NCBI GenBank assembly: GCA_043720395.1
Contig: JAYSSR010000096.1
Location: forward strand, 93,615-157,614
Direction: 5' to 3'
Length of the DNA: 64,000 nucleotides
DNA from: JANOYY01 sp043720395
GTDB lineage: Bacteria > Actinomycetota > Acidimicrobiia > Acidimicrobiales > JANYDT01
Shown here: one piece after another, positions 56,385 through 64,000 of the stretch
How the letters are laid out: each line of letters opens with the position of its first letter
Numbering within the stretch: the stretch's first letter is position 1
Made by a program: the position numbers and the translations under genes
Notes under the pieces: model-generated
What the model was told of the DNA's origin: nothing
What the model saw: only the letters and a program-made list of their open reading frames with translations
Databases searched by the model: none

Positions 56385-56888
56385 ATGCCTGACGACTTCG
56401 AAGACGTCTCCGGGTTCAGCCTCTCCGACGATCGCGAGGCAACATTGCTACGCGCGCAGACGGAATGCACCTTCATGTGGACCACCCGCGAGGGTGATCC
56501 GGTGGGCGTCATCATGAACTTCGTATGGCACGACGGACGCTTTTGGCTCACGGCCACGCGGCGTCGCAAGCGGATAGCGGCGATCGAACGTGACCCGCGG
56601 GTGGCGATCGCGATCAGCTCGCGCGGGACCCGTATCGGAATCTCTCAAGCCGTTACCTATAAGGGCACCGCTGTGCTCCACGACGATGACACGACGAAGG
56701 CATGGTTCTACCCGGCGCTCGCTGCACTTGTAAGGCCGGACAACGCCGACAAGCAGCAGTCGTTCGTCGACTTGTTGAATTCGCCTGGTCGTGTCGTGAT
56801 CGAAGTTGTCCCGACCAAGCGGATCGGCTTCGACTCCGAGGCAATGTTCGCGAACACCACGGCGGGTGCCACGCAAACCATGCTCTGA
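56385..56888 (+). CDS. PNPOx-like flavin/F420-binding protein
   Basis: This 167-residue split-barrel protein resembles pyridoxamine-phosphate-oxidase-like proteins: CTFMWTTREGDPVGVIMNF, RKRIAAIERDPRVAIAI and SQAVTYKGTAVLHDD. Members bind FMN, F420 or haem and reduce or detoxify diverse compounds. It is encoded four bases after the epoxide hydrolase-like gene. Which cofactor it uses cannot be read from sequence. Confidence 0.82.
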   Translation: MPDDFEDVSGFSLSDDREATLLRAQTECTFMWTTREGDPVGVIMNFVWHDGRFWLTATRRRKRIAAIERDPRVAIAISSRGTRIGISQAVTYKGTAVLHDDDTTKAWFYPALAALVRPDNADKQQSFVDLLNSPGRVVIEVVPTKRIGFDSEAMFANTTAGATQTML

Positions 56889-56904
56889 CGCGCTCGACCC
56901 GGTC

Positions 56905-58437
56905 TCAGCCGGTGGCGTCCCAATACGGCGCGCGCAGCGCTCGCTTGTTGACCTTGCCCATCGTGGTGCGGCCAATGTCGGTCACGAACTCGACCGACCG
57001 TGGGCACTTGTACGACGACAGCCCGGCGCGGCAGAACGCGACCAACTCCGAGGCCGAAGGGGCCGTCACACCGGAGTGAATCACCACGAGCGCCTTGAGC
57101 TCCTCTCCCATCTCCGCGTGCGGGACGCCGATGCACGCAACGTCCAACACGTCTGGATGGGTCATGAGTACCTGCTCGGCCTCGGCGGGGTAGAGGTTGA
57201 CGCCGCCCGAAACAACCATGTCGCTGAACCGATCGGTGATGAACACGTAGCCCTCGGTGTCGACGAAACCGATCTCGCCGAGGGTGAACACGCCCGGCTC
57301 GATGTGCGCGGCGGCGCTCTTCACGGGATCGTTGGGGTACACGATGCCTCGCCCGGTGGCGTCCTCGAAGTACAGCCGACCCTCGACGCCTGCTGCCAGG
57401 AGAGACCCCGCGTCGTCGTAGACCCGTGCGCTGAACGGCGGCACGCAGCGTCCGACAGAACCAGGACGCTCCAGCCATTCCGCGCTCGTGATCGTGCACG
57501 TCGTGCCGACCTCGGTGGCACCGTACGCGTCGATGAAGATCGGCCCCCACCACTCGATCATCGAGCGCTTCACCTCGATCGGGCATTTGGCACCTGTATG
57601 CGTCACCAGCTTCATCGACGACACGTCGTAGCGGGCCTTCACGTCGTCAGGCAACGCGAGCAGTCGGACGAAGTGTGTCGGCACCATCACGGTGCTCTCG
57701 GTGCGGTGGTCGTGAATTGCGCGCAGCGTCGCCTCCGCGTCGAACCGGGGGAGTACGACCGAGGGGACGCCGGCCACCAGCAACCGCATGCCGCTCAGCG
57801 GACCCGTGTGGTACATCGGCCCAACCACGAGGTGGGTCCCGAACGCGGCGAAGCGGTTCTGCTTCATGGCCTCCAGGTGTTCAGCGATCGTGGCCCCACC
57901 GGCGAACATCGTGGGCGGGAGTTCGGTGCCCTTCGGAACACCGGTTGTGCCCGATGTGTAGAGCAGATTCGGACGCGGCGCGATGTCGAGCGGCGGCGCA
58001 CCGGTCGGGGACTCGGCGAGCCATTCGTCCCAATCGGTCGATTTTGCGGTGGGAGGACACCGCCAACCGATCACGGTCTCCACGCCCGCCTGACGCGCCG
58101 CTTCGACACCGCGTGCTGCCGTCTCCGGTCCCACGAACAGCACCCGTGTCTCGGAGTCCGCGAGAATGTACGCGGCCTCGTCGGCGGTGAGGTGGAAGTT
58201 CACCGGCACCGACGATGCTCCTGCGAGCAGCCCGCCAAGATGCGCGAGCGCCGTCTCGCAGGCGTTCTCCGCGAACACGGCGATGCGACGCTTCGGGCCG
58301 AGGTCGCGATCGAGCAGACCATTGGCGACGCGGTCCAGTGCGTCGTCGACGTCGGCCCACGTCATGTGGTGCACGTGGTCGCGAATCGCGATGTCGTTCG
58401 GACGCTCCGCGGCGAGTCGGCGGGCAAACTCAGGCAT
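56905..58437 (-). CDS. Acyl-CoA ligase, AMP-binding family
   Basis: This 510-residue adenylate-forming enzyme has the P-loop NLLYTSGTTGVPKGTELP, the acid-site YGATEVGTT, the hinge region VVSGGVNLYPAE and the catalytic lysine in GKVNKRALR. It would activate a carboxylic acid to a CoA ester. It is convergent with the PNPOx-like gene and preceded by a large palindrome. It is the second ligase of the window. Confidence 0.93.
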   Translation of the reverse strand: MPEFARRLAAERPNDIAIRDHVHHMTWADVDDALDRVANGLLDRDLGPKRRIAVFAENACETALAHLGGLLAGASSVPVNFHLTADEAAYILADSETRVLFVGPETAARGVEAARQAGVETVIGWRCPPTAKSTDWDEWLAESPTGAPPLDIAPRPNLLYTSGTTGVPKGTELPPTMFAGGATIAEHLEAMKQNRFAAFGTHLVVGPMYHTGPLSGMRLLVAGVPSVVLPRFDAEATLRAIHDHRTESTVMVPTHFVRLLALPDDVKARYDVSSMKLVTHTGAKCPIEVKRSMIEWWGPIFIDAYGATEVGTTCTITSAEWLERPGSVGRCVPPFSARVYDDAGSLLAAGVEGRLYFEDATGRGIVYPNDPVKSAAAHIEPGVFTLGEIGFVDTEGYVFITDRFSDMVVSGGVNLYPAEAEQVLMTHPDVLDVACIGVPHAEMGEELKALVVIHSGVTAPSASELVAFCRAGLSSYKCPRSVEFVTDIGRTTMGKVNKRALRAPYWDATG

Positions 58438-58469
58438 GGTGACCGTGGCCTCGGTACCATTGGCTTGGG

Positions 58470-58549
58470 ACTTCGCGGTACGTTCTGCCGCTTGCGGTAC
58501 GTTGCACGTACGTGGAACGTACCGCGAACGCGTGAACGTACCGCGAAGT
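58470..58549. repeat. 80-nt nested palindrome with perfect stems
   Basis: ACTTCGCGGTACGTTC (58470-58485) and GAACGTACCGCGAAGT (58534-58549) are perfect 16-bp arms. Inside, GCGGTACGTT pairs with AACGTACCGC, and the core CACGTACGTG is itself palindromic. It lies in the 171-bp gap between the CoA-ligase start and the SDR stop. The word GCGGTACGTT is used four times in it. Confidence 0.93.
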
Positions 58550-58608
58550 AGTGATGTGAGCGGGAGTCATGGTTTTCCTGTCCAGCAAGATCTTCTGCGG
58601 CGGCCCGC

Positions 58609-59376
58609 TCAGCGGGCGAGGTAGCCGCCGTCGACAGCGAGGGCGTGGCCCATCGTGAACGAGGCATCGTCGCTGCAGAGCCAGAGCGTGGCCTTGGCGA
58701 TCTCGTCGACGGTACCGAAGCGGCCGTTGAGACTGAGCCGACTGATGACGTCGGCCTCGTCGCGTCCTCGGCGTTCGATCGCGTTGCGCAGCATCGGTGT
58801 GTCGATTGCCCCGGGACAGATTGCGTTGATGCGAATACCGTGTTGCGCGTAGTCGATCGCTGCGCTGCGCGTGAGTCCGATCACTGCATGTTTCGACGCC
58901 GTGTAGGCCGACTGGTGCGGCTGCGGCCGGTACGAGTTGGTCGATCCGAAGTTCACGATCGCACCGCCGTTTCCCGCCGCGAGCATCGCCCGGATCTCGT
59001 GCTTCATGCACAGATAGACCGATCGAACGTTGACCCGTTGCACGCGGTCGAACAGCTCGTCGTCGAGTTCGGCGATTGGGACGCTCTCGCCTTCGATGGC
59101 CGCCGCGTTGACGGCCGCGTCGAGTCGGCCGTAGTTGGCAACCGCGGTTGCCACCATGGCCTCCACCTGCGCTGCGTCGCCGACATCGACGCGCACGAAC
59201 GTTGCGTCGCCGCCTGCCGATGTGATGGCGGACACCGTCCGGGCACCGCCAGCGCTGTCGATGTCGGCAGCGACCACCTGTGCGCCGGCGGCTGCGAAAC
59301 CGATCGCGATCGCACGTCCCATGCCGCTCCCCGCGCCCGTAACAAGTGCGACGCGACCCGAATAGTAAGTGCTCAT
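58609..59376 (-). CDS. Short-chain dehydrogenase/reductase
   Basis: This 255-residue classical SDR has TGAGSGMGRAIAIGFAAAGA, NAAAIEGES, the catalytic serine in NFGSTNS and YTASK (Tyr-Lys). The C-terminal VDGGYLAR end is typical. It would oxidise or reduce a hydroxyl/keto group with NAD(P)(H). It lies upstream, in the same direction, of the CoA ligase, with a palindrome between. The substrate is unknown. Confidence 0.9.
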   Translation of the reverse strand: MSTYYSGRVALVTGAGSGMGRAIAIGFAAAGAQVVAADIDSAGGARTVSAITSAGGDATFVRVDVGDAAQVEAMVATAVANYGRLDAAVNAAAIEGESVPIAELDDELFDRVQRVNVRSVYLCMKHEIRAMLAAGNGGAIVNFGSTNSYRPQPHQSAYTASKHAVIGLTRSAAIDYAQHGIRINAICPGAIDTPMLRNAIERRGRDEADVISRLSLNGRFGTVDEIAKATLWLCSDDASFTMGHALAVDGGYLAR

Positions 59377-59449
59377 ACGACCCTCTCCTTGGTGTTGGTT
59401 CCATGGTTCGCATTGTGGTGCTTGGCTGATGCCCCAAGCAGGTCCCGAT

Positions 59450-60472
59450 TCACAGGCTGCCCGCGAGGGACGCGGCCAACGCCTGCTCCGCCTCGAAATC
59501 CCACGTCGCCTTCCACACGGGGTCGATCAGCGCGTCGGTGACGCGATCCCAGCCCTGCGCAAGGAACCAGTCGTAGGTGTGCATATGACCCTCCGCGAGG
59601 TCGAAGCGGGGCCGATGCCCGGCGAGGCGCGACGTCTTGTCGGTCGAGAGCACCGCGTGGTGTCGAACGCCGAAGAGGTGACTGAACAGGGGAGCGGTCC
59701 CGGCGGTGGCGAGCCGGTCGTCGGGCACCATCACGACGTTCGGGTCCCGGCCGACCACGCTCGCAAGTATCTCGATATAGCGGTTCACCGTGACGCCGCT
59801 CGTTGTCGCGTTGAGCACCTCAGCAACCGCTCCAGCGCACGTCGGAAGGGAGACCATTAGCTCGCAGAGGTCGTCGACGTGTCCATAGGAACCCGCGACC
59901 AGCCCGCCGTGGGGAACGAGGATCGGAAGACCCCGGAGGAGCCGAAGAAACATCGGCGTCTCCATGTCGAAGATGTTGTTGTCCGGCCCGTAGATCGCTG
60001 CCGGGCGAACGATGGACACTGGGAAGCCGGTCGCTCGATGGCGAGCGAGCATCGAGGCCTCGGCGAGTGCCTTGAAGCCGCCGTAGCTGCGAGCACCGTC
60101 TCCGTTTGTCGGCTGGTCCTCCGTCCACGGAATCACGCCGACCCATGACTGGTCGTACGCCATGATCGAACTTACGTACACATAGCTTCCTGTGCGTCCG
60201 TCGAGCAGGTCGAGGAGACCCTCAACGTCGGACCCACCGGCTGCCATGACGAAGCCGGACACGTCGAACACGGCATCGAATTCACGGCCGCCGAGCGCGG
60301 CATGCATCGACGCTGGGTCGGTTCGGTCGGCGGTGAGGCGCTCAACCGTGTCTGGAAATGTGGATGGCGTGCGTCCTCGATTGAGTACCGCTACCTCGTG
60401 TCCCGCAGCCATAAGCGCGAGAACAAGGCGACGTCCGACGAACACCGACCCCCCGAGAACAAGCGAGCGCAC
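59450..60472 (-). CDS. NAD-dependent epimerase/dehydratase family protein
   Basis: This 340-residue extended-SDR has the nucleotide motif SLVLGGSVFVGRRLVLAL and the catalytic SYGGFKALAE (YxxxK). Family members act on nucleotide sugars, flavonoids or hydroxysteroids. The GTG at 60472 is chosen because it gives the usual spacing to the glycine motif; upstream codons in frame are not family-like. Its neighbours are a TIM-barrel epimerase and a ThuA-like gene, so sugar chemistry is possible. Confidence 0.88.
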   Translation of the reverse strand: MRSLVLGGSVFVGRRLVLALMAAGHEVAVLNRGRTPSTFPDTVERLTADRTDPASMHAALGGREFDAVFDVSGFVMAAGGSDVEGLLDLLDGRTGSYVYVSSIMAYDQSWVGVIPWTEDQPTNGDGARSYGGFKALAEASMLARHRATGFPVSIVRPAAIYGPDNNIFDMETPMFLRLLRGLPILVPHGGLVAGSYGHVDDLCELMVSLPTCAGAVAEVLNATTSGVTVNRYIEILASVVGRDPNVVMVPDDRLATAGTAPLFSHLFGVRHHAVLSTDKTSRLAGHRPRFDLAEGHMHTYDWFLAQGWDRVTDALIDPVWKATWDFEAEQALAASLAGSL

Positions 60473-60625
60473 GGTCAGGCTCGCCCGTACTCGCCGAGGG
60501 CAATGCGGTGGACGCATGCCCGCTCACCGGGAACATGGGTGTGACAGCGGTGATCGCATCCGGCGTCACGCGAGAAACTTCGGCTTGCGCGCACCGGACG
60601 ATCGTACGAAGAAGTGATCGCGCGA

Positions 60626-61489
60626 TCAATTCCTGTCGCCAGGTGCGGTCAGGGCACGAGTCGCGTCGACCCAGACGCGGCGCAGGCCATCGGCACACGC
60701 CTGCACGTGCGCTCGGACGTCGTCGTCGTGCGCGGTCCACACAGCATCGCTACAGACCTCGGCCGACCACGGAACCGTCACCCCGTGATGCAGGAGCGCG
60801 CGCACGAACTCCGTCACCGCGAACCGGCCGTTTCCGGGCGGCACACGTCGTCGGAGGCAGTCGTCCTTGTAGTCGTCGAGCTGTTGTCGCAGCGGCCCGT
60901 CGTTCAACTGCACGCCCGTGATCCGGGGCGCGGGGATCGCGAGAATCGCGTCGAGGTCGTTGAGTCCTCGGACGTGGTGCCAAATGTCGACGCAGACGCC
61001 GCCGTTGTCACGGTCGGCGCGTTCCACGATTTCGAGTGCAACCCGAGCGTCCGGAATATTCGTGAATGGAAGGAATTCGAGCCCGACGACGAGGCCGTGA
61101 TCGGCCGCACGGTCGCAGAGACCTGCGAAAGCGGCCGCTGCATCTGCAATGGTGCCCTCGAACGGGCCGATCGCCTGCAGATAACGGCACCCCCAGCGAT
61201 ACGCCATCTCCCAAGCGGTCGCCTCGAATCCGCGGTCGTCGCTCCCCGGCCGGGCCCACGCGCTGACGACCTCGATCTCGCGCACCCGAATACCATGAGC
61301 GTCAAGCAGCTCGTCGAGCCACGCTCCGGCGTGGCCTTCTGCGGCAAGACGTTGGTGGTCGCCGATATACAGCCCGATGCCGTCGAACCCCGCCACTGCT
61401 GCCGCGCTGACTCGCTCATCGATAGGGTGATGCCGGGCGAGCGAGAAATGACTGAGCACGATCTCCGGTGCGTGCGCGCGTGCGTCCAT
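60626..61489 (-). CDS. Sugar-phosphate isomerase/epimerase-like TIM barrel
   Basis: This 287-residue protein of the AP-endonuclease-2-like fold has likely metal ligands Glu in VGLEFLPF, Asp/His in VCVDIWHHV, Asp in QLNDGPL and Glu in WSAEVCS. Members isomerise or epimerise sugars and inositol derivatives. The ATG at 61489 is preferred over a GTG at 61510. It is divergent from the ThuA-like gene by 100 bp with no clear operator. Confidence 0.87.
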   Translation of the reverse strand: MDARAHAPEIVLSHFSLARHHPIDERVSAAAVAGFDGIGLYIGDHQRLAAEGHAGAWLDELLDAHGIRVREIEVVSAWARPGSDDRGFEATAWEMAYRWGCRYLQAIGPFEGTIADAAAAFAGLCDRAADHGLVVGLEFLPFTNIPDARVALEIVERADRDNGGVCVDIWHHVRGLNDLDAILAIPAPRITGVQLNDGPLRQQLDDYKDDCLRRRVPPGNGRFAVTEFVRALLHHGVTVPWSAEVCSDAVWTAHDDDVRAHVQACADGLRRVWVDATRALTAPGDRN

Positions 61490-61589
61490 TCCCGCACTTT
61501 CGCGCGCCACCCGACTGTGGAATCAATCGGCCGGTCAATTATTCTCCTTGCATGGTGCACGGTCAGTCGATCCATCGAGCGATGACGAG

Positions 61590-62435
61590 ATGAACCAAGT
61601 GGCCGACTCTCGTGTTTTAGTCGTCACCGGTGGACACCGTTTCGAGGCGGCACCGTTCTTTGCGATCTTCGACGCCATTGCGCCGCGTCGGTGGCGTCAC
61701 GTGTCGCAGCCCGACGCGCTGGATGTTCTCAACCCGCAGGGATGCCACGACGCCGATGTTGTGGTGTTCTACGACATCCCTGGGTTGCGGTTCACCGGCG
61801 GCGATCCGCCCGCAGAGATGTGGGCACCTCCGGCTTCGTTCGCCGGCGGGTTCCGTGGACTCCTCGACCGTGGCATCGGCATGGTGTTCCTGCATCACGC
61901 CGTGGCCGGCTGGCCGCTCTGGGAGGAGTACGCGGAGGTGATCGGCGCACGGTTCCACTACCAGCCGGGGACGTTGCGAGGTGTCGAATACCCCGACTCC
62001 GGGTATGTATTCGACGTGACTCATCACGTATCGGTGGTCGACCCGACCCACCCCATCTGCGCTGGACTCGGTTCCGGCATCGACCTGACCGACGAGCTGT
62101 ACTGCTACCCGGTGCTCACCGATTCGGTCGTCCCGCTGCTGCGCACGTCCTTCCCGGTCGACGACCCTTCGCAGTTCTCCTCCGCCGACGCTGCAATTCG
62201 AGGGCGCCGCAACTCCAACGAGGGCTGGACCCATCCGGCCGGAAGTGAACTTGTCGGTTGGGTCAAGTCGGCACGTCGCTCGCCCGTCGTGTACCTCCAG
62301 TTCGGCGATGGCCCGGTCACCTATTCCGATCCATCATTCCGGCTGGTGCTGTCGAACTCGATCGCGTGGGCAGCGTCCGATGACGCTCGGGTGTGGGCTG
62401 CGGCGCGGTCCGCCGGTCGCGCCGGCGTGGCGTGA
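61590..62435 (+). CDS. ThuA-like trehalose-utilisation family protein
   Basis: This 281-residue protein has the glutamine-amidotransferase-like fold of ThuA. Features are RVLVVTGGHRFEAAPFFAIF at the N-terminus, VVVFYDIPGLRF, and MVFLHHAVAGWPLWEEYAE, where such proteins keep a histidine pair instead of the catalytic cysteine. ThuA proteins take part in disaccharide utilisation, although the exact reaction is unclear. The adjacent epimerase-like genes support a sugar-related role. Confidence 0.82.
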   Translation: MNQVADSRVLVVTGGHRFEAAPFFAIFDAIAPRRWRHVSQPDALDVLNPQGCHDADVVVFYDIPGLRFTGGDPPAEMWAPPASFAGGFRGLLDRGIGMVFLHHAVAGWPLWEEYAEVIGARFHYQPGTLRGVEYPDSGYVFDVTHHVSVVDPTHPICAGLGSGIDLTDELYCYPVLTDSVVPLLRTSFPVDDPSQFSSADAAIRGRRNSNEGWTHPAGSELVGWVKSARRSPVVYLQFGDGPVTYSDPSFRLVLSNSIAWAASDDARVWAAARSAGRAGVA

Positions 62436-62455
62436 TCTCGCTGAGGCGGTATCCG

Positions 62456-62506
62456 CGACGTTGGGAACATCGCCGACCTCCGAGGTAGCTGATCTTCCCA
62501 ACGTCG
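62456..62506. repeat. Palindromic element D1 of a pair
   Basis: CGACGTTGGGAA and TTCCCAACGTCG are perfect 12-bp arms. The inner region CGCCGACCTCCGAGGTAGCTG forms a second weaker stem. It is followed 23 bp later by D2. The outer stem word GACGTTGGG is also that of the element at 9452-9500. Confidence 0.88.
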
Positions 62507-62528
62507 CGTACGGAGCGGTCGGCAGTCC

Positions 62529-62579
62529 CAACGTTGGGAAGATCGCCGACCCCCGGGGTAGCTGATCTTCCCAACGTCG
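62529..62579. repeat. Palindromic element D2 of a pair
   Basis: It repeats D1 with few changes: arms CAACGTTGGGAA and TTCCCAACGTCG and inner CGCCGACCCCCGGGGTAGCTG. Changes within the inner stem (CTCCGAG to CCCCGGG) preserve pairing. It lies between the ThuA-like gene stop and an NTF2-type fragment. Confidence 0.88.
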
Positions 62580-62771
62580 TTCGCTCGGCGGCGTCGTGGC
62601 AGGCGCAGTGGCCGCGCTCGGCGGTGCGCGGCGTGTGATCAACGTCGACCTGCCACGCTTCTGCGCTCGGGTGGATGATTTCCTTGGGGAGTAGTAACCC
62701 GTTCGAAGCATCACGGTTCGCCGACCGCGGGGCACCGATCGCTGGGTACCGTCGTGTCGACACGTTGCCCT

Positions 62772-62930
62772 TCACGGGCGAGCCCGGTCCCACGCAGCGA
62801 CCCGCTCGGTGTCTTCGTAGTCCTCCCAGACGACGAGCTTGCCCCAGCGGAGCTCAAGGATCGCAACGGCTCGGTTGTTGTATCGGTCGCCGCCGCCGCC
62901 TTCACCGTCGATGAACGACGTGAGACGCAT
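62772..62930 (-). pseudogene. C-terminal fragment of an NTF2/SnoaL-like gene
   Basis: The 52 codons from ATG 62930 read RYNNRAVAILELRWGKLVVW followed by EDYEDTERVAAWD, the usual final strands of small NTF2-like proteins of about 130 residues. The first two thirds are absent upstream. It is too short for a stable fold of this family, so I call it a truncated gene. Confidence 0.6.
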
Positions 62931-62989
62931 CGCTCTTGACCACAGCAACTACGCGGACGCGTGTCCGATCATCACCGTCGCGCATGAGC

Positions 62990-63037
62990 AAAGCTTCGAT
63001 AACCCAAAGGTTCGATAACCCAAAGCTTCGATAACCC
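62990..63037. repeat. Three 16-bp tandem repeats
   Basis: AAAGCTTCGATAACCC occurs three times; the middle copy has one change (AAAGG). It is followed by two copies of GTGCTCGA at 63038 and 63050. It lies just beyond the stop of the ArsR-SRPBCC gene. Confidence 0.9.
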
Positions 63038-63089
63038 GTGCTCGAACCCGTGCTCGACGTGTGCCCGTTCGTGGACCCCCTCGACCGCG

Positions 63090-63869
63090 TCAGCGTGGTG
63101 ACGTAGACCGTGGTCGCTTCGGTCGCAACGGTGTCGCCGCGTCGGGACCCAGGGCCGCGCGGACATGATCGCGGAAACGTCCGAGGATCAGACCCCACGC
63201 CCGTTCCATGTACGGGCCATGTTCGGCCGACGGGACGAGTTGGGTCAGTTCGAGGTGGCAGCTCCGGCCCCGCGGCGAAATCTCGAGATAGGCGCGAACG
63301 CCGCCTCCTGGGACGGGGACGGTGTCTGCCTCGAAGTCCCACGACATGACGATCAGCGATGGTTCGACCACGTGGTCATAGGTGCCTCGAACTTCGAGTC
63401 CCCACTCCATCGTCGCTGAGAAACGTCCACCTGCGAGAGTGACGGGAACTCCCGCCCAGCGCGAGTACAGCACGGGGTCGGTGAACGACCGAAACGCTTC
63501 GGCCTGCGAGCAGGACGCAGCGGCAGTCACGACCACCGCGCCGACCGTCCGGGCCGGAGCGAGTGGCACCGGAGTGGTCCCCGGAAACCACTTGTACTCG
63601 TCTTGGCTCAGGATGCCGTGCACGCCTTGCACGGCATCTTTGCGGGCACGGTACCGTCGGAACGTCCCTTCGCTTCGCAACGTGACAAGCCCCGCATCGC
63701 GCAGAACCGTCAGGTGTTCGGAGATCGTCGGAGCGGCGAGGTCAAACGTCGCCGCGATCTCACCTGCGGGCAGCTCACGTTCCCAGATCAACCACAGAAT
63801 CTCTCGACGCACCGGTGAGTTCAGCGCATCGAGAAGACGTTGTGTGTTAGGTCGCGCCGGTTCGTTCAC
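63090..63869 (-). CDS. ArsR-type regulator fused to SRPBCC (AHSA1-like) domain
   Basis: This 259-residue protein has an N-terminal winged helix of ArsR type (NSPVRREILWLIW, LAAPTISEHLTVLRDAGLVT) followed from about residue 105 by an SRPBCC lipid-binding fold (AFRSFTDPVLYSRWAG, then WGLEVRGTYDHVVEPSL). The fused domain probably senses a hydrophobic ligand and controls DNA binding. The architecture is known in actinobacteria. It lacks the ArsR metal-binding cysteines. Confidence 0.88.
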   Translation of the reverse strand: MNEPARPNTQRLLDALNSPVRREILWLIWERELPAGEIAATFDLAAPTISEHLTVLRDAGLVTLRSEGTFRRYRARKDAVQGVHGILSQDEYKWFPGTTPVPLAPARTVGAVVVTAAASCSQAEAFRSFTDPVLYSRWAGVPVTLAGGRFSATMEWGLEVRGTYDHVVEPSLIVMSWDFEADTVPVPGGGVRAYLEISPRGRSCHLELTQLVPSAEHGPYMERAWGLILGRFRDHVRAALGPDAATPLRPKRPRSTSPR

Positions 63870-64000
63870 GTTGGCTTGTTACCGCTCAGTCGTCGGACGG
63901 GGCCCTGGTGACTCATGTCAATACGCGCGCGTAGGGGTAGTCGTTGACTCATTGGGTTTTGCGCGTTTGGTGGAGCCGGAATTGGTCCGGTTAGGTGGTC
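63870..64000. other. Window end, no gene seen
   Basis: The last 131 bases, upstream of the ArsR-SRPBCC gene, hold no recognisable gene or strong palindrome. They probably contain its promoter and the edge of the next gene. Confidence 0.5.

Noticed and set aside
56806..58551. 581-codon rightward frame opposite the CoA ligase gene
   Set aside because: The opposite strand has all adenylate-forming motifs; this frame has none.
1..64000. tRNA, rRNA, CRISPR array, integrase, insertion sequence or prophage
   Set aside because: Looked for by eye on both strands; no CCA-type tRNA cloverleaf, regular spacer-repeat array or transposase motif was seen. A tRNA scan and CRISPR search would settle it.

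Overview
The window is high-GC DNA from an actinobacterium. The evidence for that is F420-type luciferase-like oxidoreductases, a mycothiol-dependent isomerase-type protein, an NDMA-type alcohol dehydrogenase, DUF35/thiolase-like aldolase pairs, many GTG starts and many 4-bp ATGA/GTGA gene overlaps. The gene set resembles free-living Acidimicrobiia (Ilumatobacter-like) or mycobacteria-like degraders; this placement is inference. No rRNA, tRNA, CRISPR array, integrase or insertion sequence was seen.

Layout. 1-1.8 kb: copper module (copA 3'-truncated by the window edge, copZ, divergent csoR, palindromic operator). 2.2-3.6 kb: isochorismatase-fold protein, AbrB/PIN-like toxin-antitoxin pair, remnant of a nuclease/ATPase-type gene. 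3.8-11.4 kb: a leftward catabolic operon (small protein, thiolase-like aldolase, DUF35 protein, Rieske dioxygenase alpha and beta, acyl-CoA ligase, P450, then an SDR). 11.6-13 kb: divergent VOC dioxygenase and C-C hydrolase. 13.1-17.2 kb: an FtsX-type ABC permease fused to a secreted-type lipase. 17.3-19.3 kb: carotenoid oxygenase and divergent TetR. 19.5-28.8 kb: isomerase-type protein, hydratase, aldehyde dehydrogenase, acyl-CoA dehydrogenase, SDR, enoyl-CoA hydratase, cyclase, LLM and alcohol dehydrogenase. 29-33 kb: DUF6206-like/GNAT pair, AbiEii-type toxin-antitoxin pair, DUF2889 protein. 33.3-53.4 kb: more acyl-CoA catabolism (fused two-domain ACAD, hydratases, hydrolases, carboxyltransferase, a second thiolase-like/DUF35 pair, APH-like kinase, thiolase, amidohydrolase with CobW GTPase), an orphan acyltransferase, a GNAT pair and a broken racemase. 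53.5-64 kb: Uma2 protein, wrecked regulator, epoxide hydrolase-like and PNPOx-like proteins, CoA ligase, SDR, epimerase, ThuA-like protein and an ArsR-SRPBCC regulator.

How it works together. Most genes fit activation of carboxylic acids to CoA esters, dehydrogenation, hydration, retro-aldol or thiolytic cleavage, plus oxygenase attack on a ring. Steroid-, terpenoid- or aromatic-type substrates are plausible, but none is proven. Six intergenic sites share the palindrome TTGAC-N6-GTCAA, each in front of catabolic or accessory genes, so an off-window repressor may control them together.

Noncoding structure. Intergenic regions are rich in 45-80 nt nested palindromes falling into several sequence families. 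They lie mostly at gene 3' ends, and one is read through as a protein tail. One family brackets a DUF559-like nuclease gene and also abuts a Uma2 gene. These elements, the permease-lipase fusion and the shared operator are the most unusual content.
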